From positions 4,588,001 through 4,652,000 of the forward strand of contig NZ_QBDT01000001.1 in NCBI RefSeq assembly GCF_004124325.1: 64,000 nt of DNA. The letters are read 5' to 3'. Position numbers and translations under genes: made by a program. Of the stretch, positions 1 to 8,135 are shown one piece after another. Positions within the stretch are counted from its first letter, which is position 1, and each line of letters begins with the position of its first letter. Source of the DNA: Streptomyces sp. L2. GTDB lineage: Bacteria; Actinomycetota; Actinomycetes; Streptomycetales; Streptomycetaceae. The notes beneath the pieces are model-generated. The model was not told where the DNA came from and made no database searches. It saw only the letters and a program-made list of their open reading frames with translations.

Positions 1-1413
1 GAGGGCACCTTCACGGAGATCGAGCCCCTGCGCCGGCACCGCGCCACCGGTTTCGGCCTGGAGGCGAAAAGGCCGCACACCGACGGTGTCCTGATCGGCT
101 GGGGCAAGGTGTACGGCCGTACCGTCTTCTCCTACGCCCACGACTTCCGGATCTTCGGCGGCGCCCTGGGCGAGGCCCACGCCGCCAAGATCCACAAGGT
201 GATGGATCTCGCGGAGGCGGCGGGCGCGCCCCTGGTGGGCCTGTGCGACGGGGCCGGAGCCCGTATCCAGGAGGGCGTGACGGCCCTCGCAGGCTATGGC
301 GGCATCTTCCAGCGAAACGTCCGCAACTCCGGGGTTATCCCCCAGATCTCGGTGATGCTGGGCCCTTGCGCGGGCGGCGCCGCCTACTCCCCGGCGCTCA
401 CCGACTTCGTGTTCATGGTGCGCGGCATCGCCCAGATGTTCATCACCGGCCCCGATGTCGTCCAGGCGGTCACCGGCGAGCGCATCACCCAGGACGCCCT
501 CGGCGGTGCCGACGCCCACGCCACGGTCTCGGGTGTCGCCGGCTTCGCGTACGACACGGAGGAGGAGTGCCTCGACGACGTACGCCACCTGCTGTCCCTG
601 CTCCCGGCCAACAACCGCGAACTGCCCCCGGCCGTCGTCCCGGACGACCTCCCCGACCGCCCCACGGACCGGCTCGCCGACCTGGTCCCGGCCGACCCCA
701 GCCGGGCGTACGACATCCGGCCGGTGATCGAGGAGATCGTCGACGACGGGGATTACTTCGAGGTGCACGAGCGGTGGGCCACCAACGTGGTCTGCGCCCT
801 GGCCCGCCTCGACGGCCACGTCGTCGGCATCGTCGCCAACCAGCCTCTCGCCCAGGCCGGCGTGCTCGACATCCACGCCAGCGAGAAGGCGGCCCGCTTC
901 GTCGCCACGTGCGACGCCTTCAACGTCCCCCTCGTCACCCTGGTCGACGTACCCGGCTTCCTGCCCGGCGTGGACCAGGAGCACGGAGGCATCATCCGGC
1001 ACGGCGCGAAACTCCTGTACGCCTACTGCAACGCCACCGTGCCCCGCGTCCAGGTCATCCTCCGCAAGGCCTACGGCGGCGCCTACATCGTCATGGACTC
1101 CCGCTCCATCGGCTGCGACGTGTCCTTCGCCTGGCCCACCAACGAGATCGCGGTGATGGGCGCGGAGGGCGCCGCGAACGTCGTCTTCCGCCGGGAGATC
1201 GCCGCCTCCGACGACCCGGACGCCGAGCGCGCCCGCCTGGTCGAGGCGTACAGGAGCGAGCTGATGCACCCGTACTACGCGGCCGAGCGCGGCCTCGTCG
1301 ACGACGTCATCGACCCCGCCGAGACCCGCGCGCGCCTCGTCGACGCCCTCGCGGTGCTGCGCGCCAAGCACGCCCCGCTGCCGGGCCGCAAGCACGGGAA
1401 CCAGCCCCAGTGA
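1..1413 (+). CDS. Acyl-CoA carboxylase carboxyltransferase (beta) subunit, 5' truncated
   Basis: The reading frame is open from base 1, so the N-terminus lies outside the window; about 470 residues are visible. The protein is the carboxyltransferase subunit of a biotin-dependent acetyl/propionyl-CoA carboxylase (AccB/PccB family), which moves CO2 from biotin to an acyl-CoA to give malonyl- or methylmalonyl-CoA. Crotonase-fold landmarks are visible: GLCDGAGARIQEG, GPCAGGAAYSPAL in the N-half, and DVPGFLPGVDQEHGGIIRHG and RKAYGGAYIVM in the C-half. The stop overlaps the epsilon-subunit start by 4 bases (GTGA). It could feed malonyl-CoA to the PKS far downstream, but the 40-kb distance makes that inference only. 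Confidence 0.95.
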   Translation, partial: EGTFTEIEPLRRHRATGFGLEAKRPHTDGVLIGWGKVYGRTVFSYAHDFRIFGGALGEAHAAKIHKVMDLAEAAGAPLVGLCDGAGARIQEGVTALAGYGGIFQRNVRNSGVIPQISVMLGPCAGGAAYSPALTDFVFMVRGIAQMFITGPDVVQAVTGERITQDALGGADAHATVSGVAGFAYDTEEECLDDVRHLLSLLPANNRELPPAVVPDDLPDRPTDRLADLVPADPSRAYDIRPVIEEIVDDGDYFEVHERWATNVVCALARLDGHVVGIVANQPLAQAGVLDIHASEKAARFVATCDAFNVPLVTLVDVPGFLPGVDQEHGGIIRHGAKLLYAYCNATVPRVQVILRKAYGGAYIVMDSRSIGCDVSFAWPTNEIAVMGAEGAANVVFRREIAASDDPDAERARLVEAYRSELMHPYYAAERGLVDDVIDPAETRARLVDALAVLRAKHAPLPGRKHGNQPQ

Positions 1414-1643
1414 GCGCGGTCCCGGCCGGCCGTCCTCTCCTGGACGCCGAAGCCGTCCTCAGGATCGTCCGTGGCCGCCCCGACGCCCATGAACTCGCCG
1501 CCCTGACCGCGCTGTTGCTGTCCCGGCCACCCCAGCCGGACCGCGCCCCGCCGCCCCGGAGCCCGGCACCCTGGTCCCGCGCACCCGAGACCGCGCCGGT
1601 GTGGCGCCGGCACCCCCGGCCCACCTGGCACAGCCCGTCGTGA
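1410..1643 (+). CDS. Acyl-CoA carboxylase epsilon subunit
   Basis: A 77-residue protein starting at a GTG that overlaps the beta-subunit stop. It carries the signature of actinobacterial epsilon subunits, a short N-terminal stretch reading VLRIVRGRPDAHELAALTAL, followed by a Pro/Arg-rich, probably disordered tail ending in tryptophan-containing segments. Epsilon subunits bind the carboxylase beta hexamer and stimulate its activity; they are typical of actinomycete complexes. Translational coupling to the beta subunit is the main support for the start. Confidence 0.88.
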   Translation: MSAVPAGRPLLDAEAVLRIVRGRPDAHELAALTALLLSRPPQPDRAPPPRSPAPWSRAPETAPVWRRHPRPTWHSPS

Positions 1644-1658
1644 CCGGACGGCCCCGGC

Positions 1659-1682
1659 CCCGCCCGATGGGATCATGTGCCC
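1659..1682 (+). repeat. 24-bp sequence repeated exactly at 9965-9988
   Basis: The 24 bases just before the ATG at 1683 recur without mismatch at 9965-9988 and are followed in both places by NTGGG. Here they sit at the start of a gene; at 9965 no gene follows. It may be part of a conserved promoter/leader or the relic of a duplication. Confidence 0.6.
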
Positions 1683-2363
1683 ATGGGCAGGGACACGGAG
1701 CCGGGAATCGAGACGATCGCCGTACCGCCGGGATGGGTGACCCTGTCGGACCGGCGGACGGACCGCAGGTGGTCCGTCGAGGTCGGGCCGTTCCGCCTCG
1801 GACGGTTCCAGGTCACCCAGGCACTGTACGAACAACTCACCGGCGAGCGGCCGGGAAGCGCCCACGGGGACGGGCTGCCCGTCGAGGGCGTCTCCTGGTG
1901 GGACGCCGTCCGGTTCTGCAACGCCCTTTCGGAGCGGGCCCGGTTCACACCCGCCTACCGCTTCCCGGCCGGGGACGAGACCGTCGAGTGGGACCGGTCG
2001 GCCGACGGCTACCGCCTGCCGACCGAGGCCGAGTGGGAGCACGCCTGCCGCTCCGGCACGACCGGCCCCCGCTACGGCCCGCTCGACGAGATCGCCTGGC
2101 ACCGCGCCAACTCGCAGGACAGGGTCCACGAGGTGGGCGGCAGACAGCCGAACCCGTGGGGCCTGTACGACATGCTCGGCAACGTCTGGGAGTGGTGCTG
2201 GGACCTCTACGACCCCGACGTCTACGGCACCTACCGCGTCCTGCGCGGCGGCGGCTGGTTCGACGAACACTGGAGCTGCCGAGCCTCCGTACGCCGCCGC
2301 AGCCACCCCACGTTCCGAGTCGACGACGTGGGCTTCCGCGTCGCCCGGTCGGCTGGGCGCTGA
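1683..2363 (+). CDS. SUMF1/formylglycine-generating-enzyme-fold protein
   Basis: About 226 residues with the C-type-lectin-like SUMF1 fold: WWDAVRFCNAL, YRLPTEAEWEHACR, GNVWEWCWDLYD and VLRGGGWFDE in the order usual for the family. True formylglycine-generating enzymes use a Cys pair near the C-terminus; only one Cys is visible there (WSCRASVRR), and the protein is shorter than the roughly 300 residues of bona fide enzymes. Sulfatase activation is therefore doubtful, and a different SUMF1-type role is as likely. Start: an in-frame GTG at 1677 gives two more residues; ATG 1683 is chosen. It is 39 bases after the epsilon subunit. Confidence 0.85.
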   Translation: MGRDTEPGIETIAVPPGWVTLSDRRTDRRWSVEVGPFRLGRFQVTQALYEQLTGERPGSAHGDGLPVEGVSWWDAVRFCNALSERARFTPAYRFPAGDETVEWDRSADGYRLPTEAEWEHACRSGTTGPRYGPLDEIAWHRANSQDRVHEVGGRQPNPWGLYDMLGNVWEWCWDLYDPDVYGTYRVLRGGGWFDEHWSCRASVRRRSHPTFRVDDVGFRVARSAGR

Positions 2364-2382
2364 CCGCCCGCCGCCGGGAGAT

Positions 2383-2666
2383 CTACACAGGGCTCGGCGC
2401 GTCGCGGTCGTCCTCGACGTGGATGACACGCAGTTCGGTGCCGTCCCGGTCGCGCTTGCCGCGCCCGTACATCCCGACGGCTGTCTGCGACCGATCACCG
2501 GGCTCGCCGGGTGCGACGTAGGTGAGGACGTCACGATGGTGCCCGGTGACGACCCAGCCCTCGGCCGCGCTGGGCTCGATCACTCCGAAGTCCCCCGCCG
2601 GCGACCCCACACGCACCGGTCCGAACGCCGTACGTCGACGAGCATCTCGGTGTCCATGGCGATCAT
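2383..2666 (-). pseudogene. Small hypothetical protein, probably frameshifted near its start
   Basis: The downstream part (stop at 2383, first in-frame GTG at 2616, 77 residues) looks like real protein: FGPVRVGSPAGDFGVIEPSA, then a GMYGRGKRDRDG segment and an acidic tail. The natural start appears to be an ATG at 2666 or 2657 (MIAMDTEMLVDVR...), but it is in another frame that stops at about 2580. One missing base near 2632-2636 would join the two into a protein of about 93 residues. Either the GTG is used or the gene is broken, or there is a sequence error. Function unknown. It converges on the SUMF1-fold gene. Confidence 0.45.
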
Positions 2667-2711
2667 CCTGCCCCAAGGCACTGACAGCGCCCCGGGAGTC
2701 GGGACCACGGT

Positions 2712-3692
2712 TCACAGCCAGCCTCGCTCCTTGGCGATGACCGCTGCCTGGAAGCGGTTGGAGGCGCCGAGGCGGGTCATGAGGTCGGCGACGTAGCGGC
2801 GGAAGGTGCGCAGGGAGACGCCCATGCGGCGGGCGCCGACCTCGTCCTTCTCCACCTCGCACAGCACGCGCAGCACCTCGCGTTCGGCCTCGCTCAGCGT
2901 CTCCTGCGCGGCGCCGGCCCCGCTCACGCAGCGGGCGCCCGCCCAGACCTGTTCGAAGAGGTTCACCATGCCCTGGACGACCCCGGCCTGCCGTACGACG
3001 AGGGCGCCGCGGGCGCTGTCGGCGGGGTCGACGGGGAGGACGGCGAGACTGCCGTCGTAGATGATGAGGCGTTCCACGGACTGGTCGGTGTAGCGGACCT
3101 GCGCGCCCTGGGCCACGATCTCGCGCAGGTAGGCCAGGGTCAGCGGGTCCTCCACGGCCTCCCGGCTGACGATCGTGCGCAGGGTCAGCCCGCGCCGCAG
3201 GCAGCGCAGGTCCAGCGGGCGGCACGCGGCGATCATCTCCGGCTCGAACGCGCCGCCCGGCTGCAGGCCCAGCACCTCGTTGTGGGCGAAGAAGGCCAGG
3301 TCGTCCAGGCGTTCACGGATCTCCCGCAGGCCGGTCAGCCGCTCGATGTCCAGCGGGGTGTCCCGGGCGCTGCCCTGCCGGAAGCTCTCGGCGAGGGCAC
3401 TGATGCTGCCCCGGGCGGAGGAGACGCGGCGCAGTTCGTCGTTCAGCTCGGCGAACCGCTGCTCGACGAGCCGTTCGATGCCGATGACCGGATCGACCGC
3501 CTTGAGCGAGCCGTCCTCGTCGGCGCGCAGCAGCCCGAACTCCGTCAGCCGGCCCAGGACGGCCTGTGCCTGGTCCGGCTCGGTGCCGAGCGCCTCGGCC
3601 GTGGACTCGGCGGTGCTGCGCGGATGCTTGAGGCAGCACTCGTAGGCACGTACGTCCTCGGTGCTCAGTCCGAGGCAGGACAGATCCAACAT
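2712..3692 (-). CDS. TrmB/LuxR-type transcriptional regulator
   Basis: A 326-residue regulator. Residues 1-75 resemble a winged-helix domain (LSTEDVRAYECCL... LGRLTEFGLLRADEDGSLKA). A middle alpha/beta region contains LRTIVSREAVEDPLTLAYLR and LIIYDGSLAVLPVDP. The C-terminus has a LuxR-type helix-turn-helix (LSEAEREVLRVLCE... MGVSLRTFRRYVADLMTRLG). Such proteins commonly act as pathway-specific activators in Streptomyces. A GBL-type operator (3741-3764) lies about 50 bases upstream of the start, so receptor control is likely. The start ATG at 3692 (MLDLSCLG) is chosen because the frame upstream is low-complexity read-through. Confidence 0.85.
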   Translation of the reverse strand: MLDLSCLGLSTEDVRAYECCLKHPRSTAESTAEALGTEPDQAQAVLGRLTEFGLLRADEDGSLKAVDPVIGIERLVEQRFAELNDELRRVSSARGSISALAESFRQGSARDTPLDIERLTGLREIRERLDDLAFFAHNEVLGLQPGGAFEPEMIAACRPLDLRCLRRGLTLRTIVSREAVEDPLTLAYLREIVAQGAQVRYTDQSVERLIIYDGSLAVLPVDPADSARGALVVRQAGVVQGMVNLFEQVWAGARCVSGAGAAQETLSEAEREVLRVLCEVEKDEVGARRMGVSLRTFRRYVADLMTRLGASNRFQAAVIAKERGWL

Positions 3693-3740
3693 GGCTTCGT
3701 TCTCCCCCTGGGGCCGGCCCGTGGGGCGGACCGGACCAGA

Positions 3741-3764
3741 AATATACGTTCTGGAAGGAATGTT
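3741..3764. promoter_or_regulatory. Putative GBL receptor operator (ARE-like), site 1
   Basis: Two 11-bp half-sites (AATATACGTTC and GAAGGAATGTT) in inverted orientation separated by 2 bp; 8 of 11 positions are complementary. It sits just upstream of the LuxR-type regulator at 3692. The geometry is the same as at 4523-4546 and 8014-8037, and the right half is identical to that of site 2. Confidence 0.7.
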
Positions 3765-3847
3765 TTGACGCCGCGTCGTGATGCGGTGCGCCGTGCTCCG
3801 GTGGCGCGTGCGGTGGGGGGTGCGGTGGCGTGCGGGTGCGGGCGGAG

Positions 3848-4486
3848 TCAGGTGCGGGCGGACTCGGGTGCGGTATACGTGGCGACGGGCCGCCGCTCGG
3901 GGTGCAGGACGTCGCGCAGGGTGTTCCAGATCTTCTCCAGCCACTCCACCGGGCTGATGCCGGCCGCCGAGAGGGTGGCGGACTGCACGGCGGAGACGAG
4001 GGCGAGCAGCACTTCCACGACATCCGAGGCGGGGCAGCAGGGGTTGATCTCTCCCTCGCGCCGGGCCAGTTCGACCAGGTCGGTCATGTGGCCCTGGATG
4101 TCCAGCAGCAGGTTCTCCTGTCGGTCGCCCGCCAGTAGCCGCTCCTCCACGAGCCGGAACGCCGCCCGCAGCCGGATGCCCTCGTGCAGTTCCCGGGCCA
4201 GGGTGCGGACGACCGTGCCGAGCCGGGTCATCGGTGAGTCCCCGGAGGCCTCGGCCTTCGCCGCCGCCGACTGCCAGAACTCCCGCCCGGACTCGACCAG
4301 CGCGTCGGCGAGGTCGTCCTTCGACGAGAAGTGGCCGTACAGCGCGCCCTTCGTCATGCCGATGCGGTCGGCGACCGCGTTCATCGTCGTGTGGGCGTAA
4401 CCGTGCGCCGCGAACTCCAGCGCGGCGGCGTCCAGCACGTGCTGCCGGGTGCGACGGGCGCGCTCCTGCTTCACGACTTTGGCCAT
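3848..4486 (-). CDS. TetR-family gamma-butyrolactone receptor (ScbR/ArpA-like)
   Basis: A 212-residue TetR-type repressor. The N-terminal HTH (residues about 8-55) reads RTRQHVLDAAALEFAAHGYA then TMNAVADRIGMTKGALYGHF, typical of GBL receptors; the C-terminal ligand domain includes GIRLRAAFRLVEERLLA and VEWLEKIWNTLRDVLHPER. It should bind ARE operators and release them on binding a butyrolactone-like signal. An ARE-like site at 4523-4546 lies about 40 bases upstream of the ATG (autoregulation), and another precedes the divergently controlled regulator next to it. The ATG at 4486 follows a good purine-rich site; an upstream in-frame extension lacks homology to the HTH. Confidence 0.92.
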   Translation of the reverse strand: MAKVVKQERARRTRQHVLDAAALEFAAHGYAHTTMNAVADRIGMTKGALYGHFSSKDDLADALVESGREFWQSAAAKAEASGDSPMTRLGTVVRTLARELHEGIRLRAAFRLVEERLLAGDRQENLLLDIQGHMTDLVELARREGEINPCCPASDVVEVLLALVSAVQSATLSAAGISPVEWLEKIWNTLRDVLHPERRPVATYTAPESART

Positions 4487-4522
4487 GGCCCACCTTCTGT
4501 CATCGTCCAGGCTGTGCCCACA

Positions 4523-4546
4523 AAGATACCATCCCGAAGGAATGTT
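4523..4546. promoter_or_regulatory. Putative GBL receptor operator (ARE-like), site 2
   Basis: Half-sites AAGATACCATC and GAAGGAATGTT with a 2-bp spacer, 8 of 11 positions complementary. Located directly upstream of the TetR-type receptor gene (start 4486), as expected for autoregulation. The right half is identical to that of site 1. Confidence 0.7.
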
Positions 4547-4660
4547 TCTAAGCCCTGCGGCTGGTCCGGAGAGCACGGGTTCCGGCCGGTTCCGCGGGCC
4601 CGCCTCCTCCCTCCCGTCGGCGTGGGGCGGGGAGGGGAGGGGGAGGCGGGCCGGTGTCCG

Positions 4661-5482
4661 TCAGCGGTGCGGACCGCCGATGTGGTGCGGACCGCCCAAG
4701 TGGTGCGGACCGCCGGCGCGCGGCAACGGGCCCGGGGCGTACGGCAGTACGTCCCACCCCTCGTCCCGCGCCCGCCGGGCCAGCTCCGGGTCACGCGCGA
4801 CGACCGCCGGGTGCCCGACCGAGCGCAGCATGGGCAGGTCGCTCACGTGGTCGCCGTAGGCGTGGCAGCCGGTGGGGTCCATGCCCCACGCGGTGAGCAC
4901 GCGCCGCACGGCGAGCGCCTTGGCCGGTCCGATCAGCGGGGCGTCCACCTCACCGGTGAGGACGCCGCCGACGACCGTCTGCCGGGCGCACAGCACCAGG
5001 TCGGCCCCGAAGTCCCGGGCCGGACCGGCCAGCAGGGCCCCCGCCGAGCCCGACACCAGGACCACGGCGTCGCCGCGCCCCCGGTGCCGGCGCAGGGCCG
5101 TCACGGTGGCGGGCACGGCCGTCCGCGCACCGCTCCGCGCGCGGGCGTACCACTCGTCGGCCACCTCCTCGAACCGGGCGAGCGGAACCCCGGCGAACAG
5201 CCGGTAGTACGCCCGGTTCGCCTCGGCACGCGGTAACCCGTCCCGCATCCGGTGCAGCAACGCCCGGAACTCGTCGGCGCGTTGGCTTCCCTCCGGTGTC
5301 CGCTCCCACAGGGCCCAGAAGCCGACCAGCGACTTCACGCCGAGCAAGGTCTCGTCCACGTCGAAGAAGGCGGCCCGCCGGGCACCGGCGGGCGCCGGCG
5401 GAAGCGCGTCGGAGTCCGGGGAGTCGGGGGCAGGCGTGTGAGCCCCGACTCCGGCGGCAGGCGCGGTGGCTGTGCCGTTCAC
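4661..5482 (-). CDS. HAD-superfamily phosphatase (SerB-like), GBL island
   Basis: A 273-residue HAD hydrolase. Motif I is FFDVDETLL (about residue 40), motif II LVSGSAG, then the conserved Lys region, and motif III YGDHVSDLPML. After removal of an Ala/Pro-rich N-terminus it matches SerB-like subfamily IB. It starts at a GTG overlapping the stop of the acyl-CoA dehydrogenase-like gene (GTGA), so the two are translationally coupled with the AfsA homologue. GBL assembly needs loss of a phosphate from the AfsA product, so this enzyme is a good candidate for that step (inference). The extreme C-terminus is a GPHH-type repeat encoded by 18-bp tandem units (4666-4719). Confidence 0.88.
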   Translation of the reverse strand: MNGTATAPAAGVGAHTPAPDSPDSDALPPAPAGARRAAFFDVDETLLGVKSLVGFWALWERTPEGSQRADEFRALLHRMRDGLPRAEANRAYYRLFAGVPLARFEEVADEWYARARSGARTAVPATVTALRRHRGRGDAVVLVSGSAGALLAGPARDFGADLVLCARQTVVGGVLTGEVDAPLIGPAKALAVRRVLTAWGMDPTGCHAYGDHVSDLPMLRSVGHPAVVARDPELARRARDEGWDVLPYAPGPLPRAGGPHHLGGPHHIGGPHR

Positions 5483-6822
5483 GCGCGCTCCCCGGCCGGT
5501 CCGGAGTGAGGGTGCGGGGTGGTCGCCCCAGCCGGCGCGGTCGTCCCGGTCATCCCGGTCGGGGTGGTCGTCCCGGTCCGCGCGAGCCCCGGCGTCTCCG
5601 CCAGGACCGCTCGCGTGTACGTCGCCGACGCCGCCTCGAAGTCGAGGGTCGCGTGGCTCGCCGCCGCCGTCACATCGCGCCAGCGCCGCTGGAGCGGGTG
5701 GTCCTCGGACTGGACCGCCGTACCGGACGCCGCCAGCAGGCGGTCCACGGCGGAACGGCACAGGCGGATCGCGGTCGCGCCGTCCCGGATGTTCTCGGCC
5801 ACCGCGAGCGGCGCCGGATGCCCCCGGTCGGCCCGCCAGGCGGCCTTCTCCAGCAGCAGGTCGGCCATGTGGACGTCCGCTCCCGCACACGTCAACACGT
5901 CTTGCACGGAAGCGAGTTCATGCCGGGGGCGGCCGTCGGGCAGCGGTCGGCCGGCGAGGTCCGCGGTGAAGTCGCGCAGCGCGCCGCGGGCCGCGCCGAG
6001 CGCCGGGGCGACGAACTGGAGCGCGGCCACCATCGCGGCCGGCACCCGGTGGCAGCGCTCCGGGCCGGTCGGCCGGCCCAGGTCGGCCAGGGTGAAGGTG
6101 CGGTGCGCCGGGACGAACACCCCTTCCACGCCGACGCTGTTGCTACCGGTGCCGCGCAGCCCGAGCGTGCGCCACGTGTCGTACACCGTGCACCGCTCGC
6201 GCGGCACCGCGAACACCCGGTGCTCCCGGCCGCCCTCGGCGCCGGTCGAGCAGGCGAGCAGGACCCAGTCGGCGTGGTCGACGCCGCTCGCGTACCGCCA
6301 GCGGCCGGTCAGCCGCCAGCCGCCCGGCACGTCGGCCGCCTCGCCGGACGGCGGGAAGATCGCGGCCGCGACCAGCACGTCGGGGCCCGCGCCCCACAGG
6401 TCCGCCTGCCCTTCCTCGGGCAGGTAGGAGGCGAGCCGGCCGTGTGCGGCGTACAGGGCGGCGCACCAGGCCGTCGCCGCGCACTCCTCGCCGACGGCGG
6501 CCGTGGCGGCCAGCGCCGTGGCGAACGTGCCCGCGCTGCCGCCCCGGCGCCGGGGCACGAAGTGCCGGGCGAAGCCGGACTGACGTATGGACTCGGCGAG
6601 TTCGGGCGTCAGCCGGCGGCTCTCGTCGAGCGTGGGCGCGCTCGTGCGGGCCAGTTCACGCAGGGCGGCGAGACCGCCCGGCAGGTCCATCGGGGTCCGG
6701 GGCGCGGCCGGACCGGCGCCCCACGGGGCGCGCGGCTGCGGCACCCGCGCCTGCAACCGGACCGGCTGAACCTGCGGCCGGGGATGGTCCGCCGGGCGTC
6801 TCTCCTCCATCCAGGTCGTCAC
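5479..6822 (-). CDS. Acyl-CoA dehydrogenase / flavin monooxygenase-fold protein, GBL island
   Basis: A 447-residue member of the acyl-CoA dehydrogenase superfamily, lying between the AfsA homologue (4-base overlap upstream) and the HAD phosphatase (4-base overlap downstream). Visible features: N-terminal helical part with GFARHFVPRRRGG, the middle beta domain GGWRLTGRWRYASGVDHADW and GLRGTGSNSVGVEGVFVP, and helical C-terminal domain; the last about 30 residues are a T/P/G-rich tail. The family includes HpaB-like group D monooxygenases and acyl-CoA oxidases. In this operon it probably oxidises the signal precursor, as acyl-CoA oxidases do in other Streptomyces signalling systems (inference). 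Confidence 0.85.
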   Translation of the reverse strand: MTTWMEERRPADHPRPQVQPVRLQARVPQPRAPWGAGPAAPRTPMDLPGGLAALRELARTSAPTLDESRRLTPELAESIRQSGFARHFVPRRRGGSAGTFATALAATAAVGEECAATAWCAALYAAHGRLASYLPEEGQADLWGAGPDVLVAAAIFPPSGEAADVPGGWRLTGRWRYASGVDHADWVLLACSTGAEGGREHRVFAVPRERCTVYDTWRTLGLRGTGSNSVGVEGVFVPAHRTFTLADLGRPTGPERCHRVPAAMVAALQFVAPALGAARGALRDFTADLAGRPLPDGRPRHELASVQDVLTCAGADVHMADLLLEKAAWRADRGHPAPLAVAENIRDGATAIRLCRSAVDRLLAASGTAVQSEDHPLQRRWRDVTAAASHATLDFEAASATYTRAVLAETPGLARTGTTTPTGMTGTTAPAGATTPHPHSGPAGERA

Positions 6823-7928
6823 GCCGCACCGCCCGCGGACGTGAGGGTGCGGGGCCGGTGTCCGGAGACGGGCAGGGCCCGGCCGGTCAGGCGGCCGGTC
6901 GCCAGCGAGCGGCCGTCCTGCGTGGCGGCCACCTCGAACGCGCGCTCCCCGTCAGCGGTCTCGGCACCGCCGGCCCGCGTGGCGTCCACCGTGGCCGGCG
7001 CGTCGAGTTCGGCGAAGCTGTGGAAGGCGAGAAGGCCGGAGGTCAGCGCCCACAGCCGGGGTGCCGGGTCCGGCGCCCCCTGCCGGCTGCTGGCCAGCGC
7101 GGTCGCCTGCCGGAACGCCTCGACCAGGGCCATGCCCGGGACGTGGTCCAGCGCGTGGTCGAAGAAGACCAGGTGCGAGTCGTCCAGCTGCAACTGCCAG
7201 CGGTCGCCGTCTCCCGGCGGCGCGGCCAGCAGGACGTTCGCCTCGTGCCTGCGCCCGACGGCCGCCGGGAGCACCGGCACCGCCGACGGGGCCAGGGTGC
7301 TCCGGTCGGCGCCGGTCCCCGACATCACCGGCGCCCCACCGCGCCGCCTGCGCAGCGTGTCGTAGCGACGGCGGTCCACGGCCTGCCAGGTCAGCGTGGC
7401 CGTACCGCGCCGGACGCCGCCGATGGAGACGACCGCCTCCAGCGAGGCCGCTAGCCGGCGCGCGTCCCGCGCCTGGACGTCGACGCTGACGTCCAGGGTC
7501 ACGGCGAGCGGGGCGGCGCTGGGCCGCGGCGGCTGCGGGTCGTCGATGACGAAGCCGGTGTCGATCAGGATGAACTGGTTGCCGTGCGGGACACCGTAGA
7601 AGCGGTGGGAGAGGTAGATGCTGATCTGGCGTACCGTCTCGATCCACAGCAGCGGGTCACCGCAGCCGTCCGCGCCCGGCTGGAAGAACACGTGGTCGCG
7701 GGGCCACTGGGCCGCGACGGCGAACCGGTCCCGGTCGCGGTCGCGGGCGAGTACGTCGGTGAGGAAGACCTCGGCGACGGCCTGCTTGTGGACCAGGTTC
7801 CTGGGTACACAGCTGTCGAAGGACAACTCCCGGTCAGGGCCTTGGAGTTCGTTCTCGCCGAGTGCGTCGGCCGCGACGGGCGCGGCCGGTATGCCGGCGA
7901 GCTGTATCGGCTGGTGCGTTGCGTGCAT
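6819..7928 (-). CDS. AfsA/ScbA-type gamma-butyrolactone synthase
   Basis: A 369-residue protein with two AfsA (hot-dog fold) repeats. The N-terminal one includes VHKQAVAEVFLTDVL, FAVAAQWPRDHVFF and VRQISIYLSHRFYGVPHG; the second, DRWQLQLDDSHLVFFDHALD and HVPGMALVEAFRQA. AfsA enzymes condense a beta-ketoacyl chain with dihydroxyacetone phosphate, the first committed step of GBL synthesis. An upstream ATG exists at 7958, but only ATG 7928 has a G-rich ribosome site at proper spacing. It is first gene of a coupled operon with the oxidoreductase and phosphatase. The divergent promoter region holds the best ARE-like site (8014-8037). Confidence 0.93.
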   Translation of the reverse strand: MHATHQPIQLAGIPAAPVAADALGENELQGPDRELSFDSCVPRNLVHKQAVAEVFLTDVLARDRDRDRFAVAAQWPRDHVFFQPGADGCGDPLLWIETVRQISIYLSHRFYGVPHGNQFILIDTGFVIDDPQPPRPSAAPLAVTLDVSVDVQARDARRLAASLEAVVSIGGVRRGTATLTWQAVDRRRYDTLRRRRGGAPVMSGTGADRSTLAPSAVPVLPAAVGRRHEANVLLAAPPGDGDRWQLQLDDSHLVFFDHALDHVPGMALVEAFRQATALASSRQGAPDPAPRLWALTSGLLAFHSFAELDAPATVDATRAGGAETADGERAFEVAATQDGRSLATGRLTGRALPVSGHRPRTLTSAGGAA

Positions 7929-8013
7929 GTTTACGTCCCCCCAGAACGTCAGCGGCATGCAGAAGCCTTTGCCGGAGCGGGCGTTGGAGCGCCGCGCTCA
8001 TCGGCGGATCGAA

Positions 8014-8037
8014 AATATACCGCCGGGAAGGTATATT
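8014..8037. promoter_or_regulatory. Putative GBL receptor operator (ARE-like), site 3
   Basis: Half-sites AATATACCGCC and GAAGGTATATT around a 2-bp spacer, 9 of 11 positions complementary: the best of three such sites. It lies between the divergent AfsA homologue (start 7928) and TetR-type gene (start 8136), so one receptor could control both synthase and receptor, as in scbA/scbR-type pairs. Confidence 0.78.
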
Positions 8038-8135
8038 GCAATGACAGTTCGGTCGGAGGTCTCGTCCCACCCGGCCACACCGGCGTCCGGCCCGTATCCC
8101 GCGGCCGGGCGGCACGTACGAGAGAGGCAGCCGCC

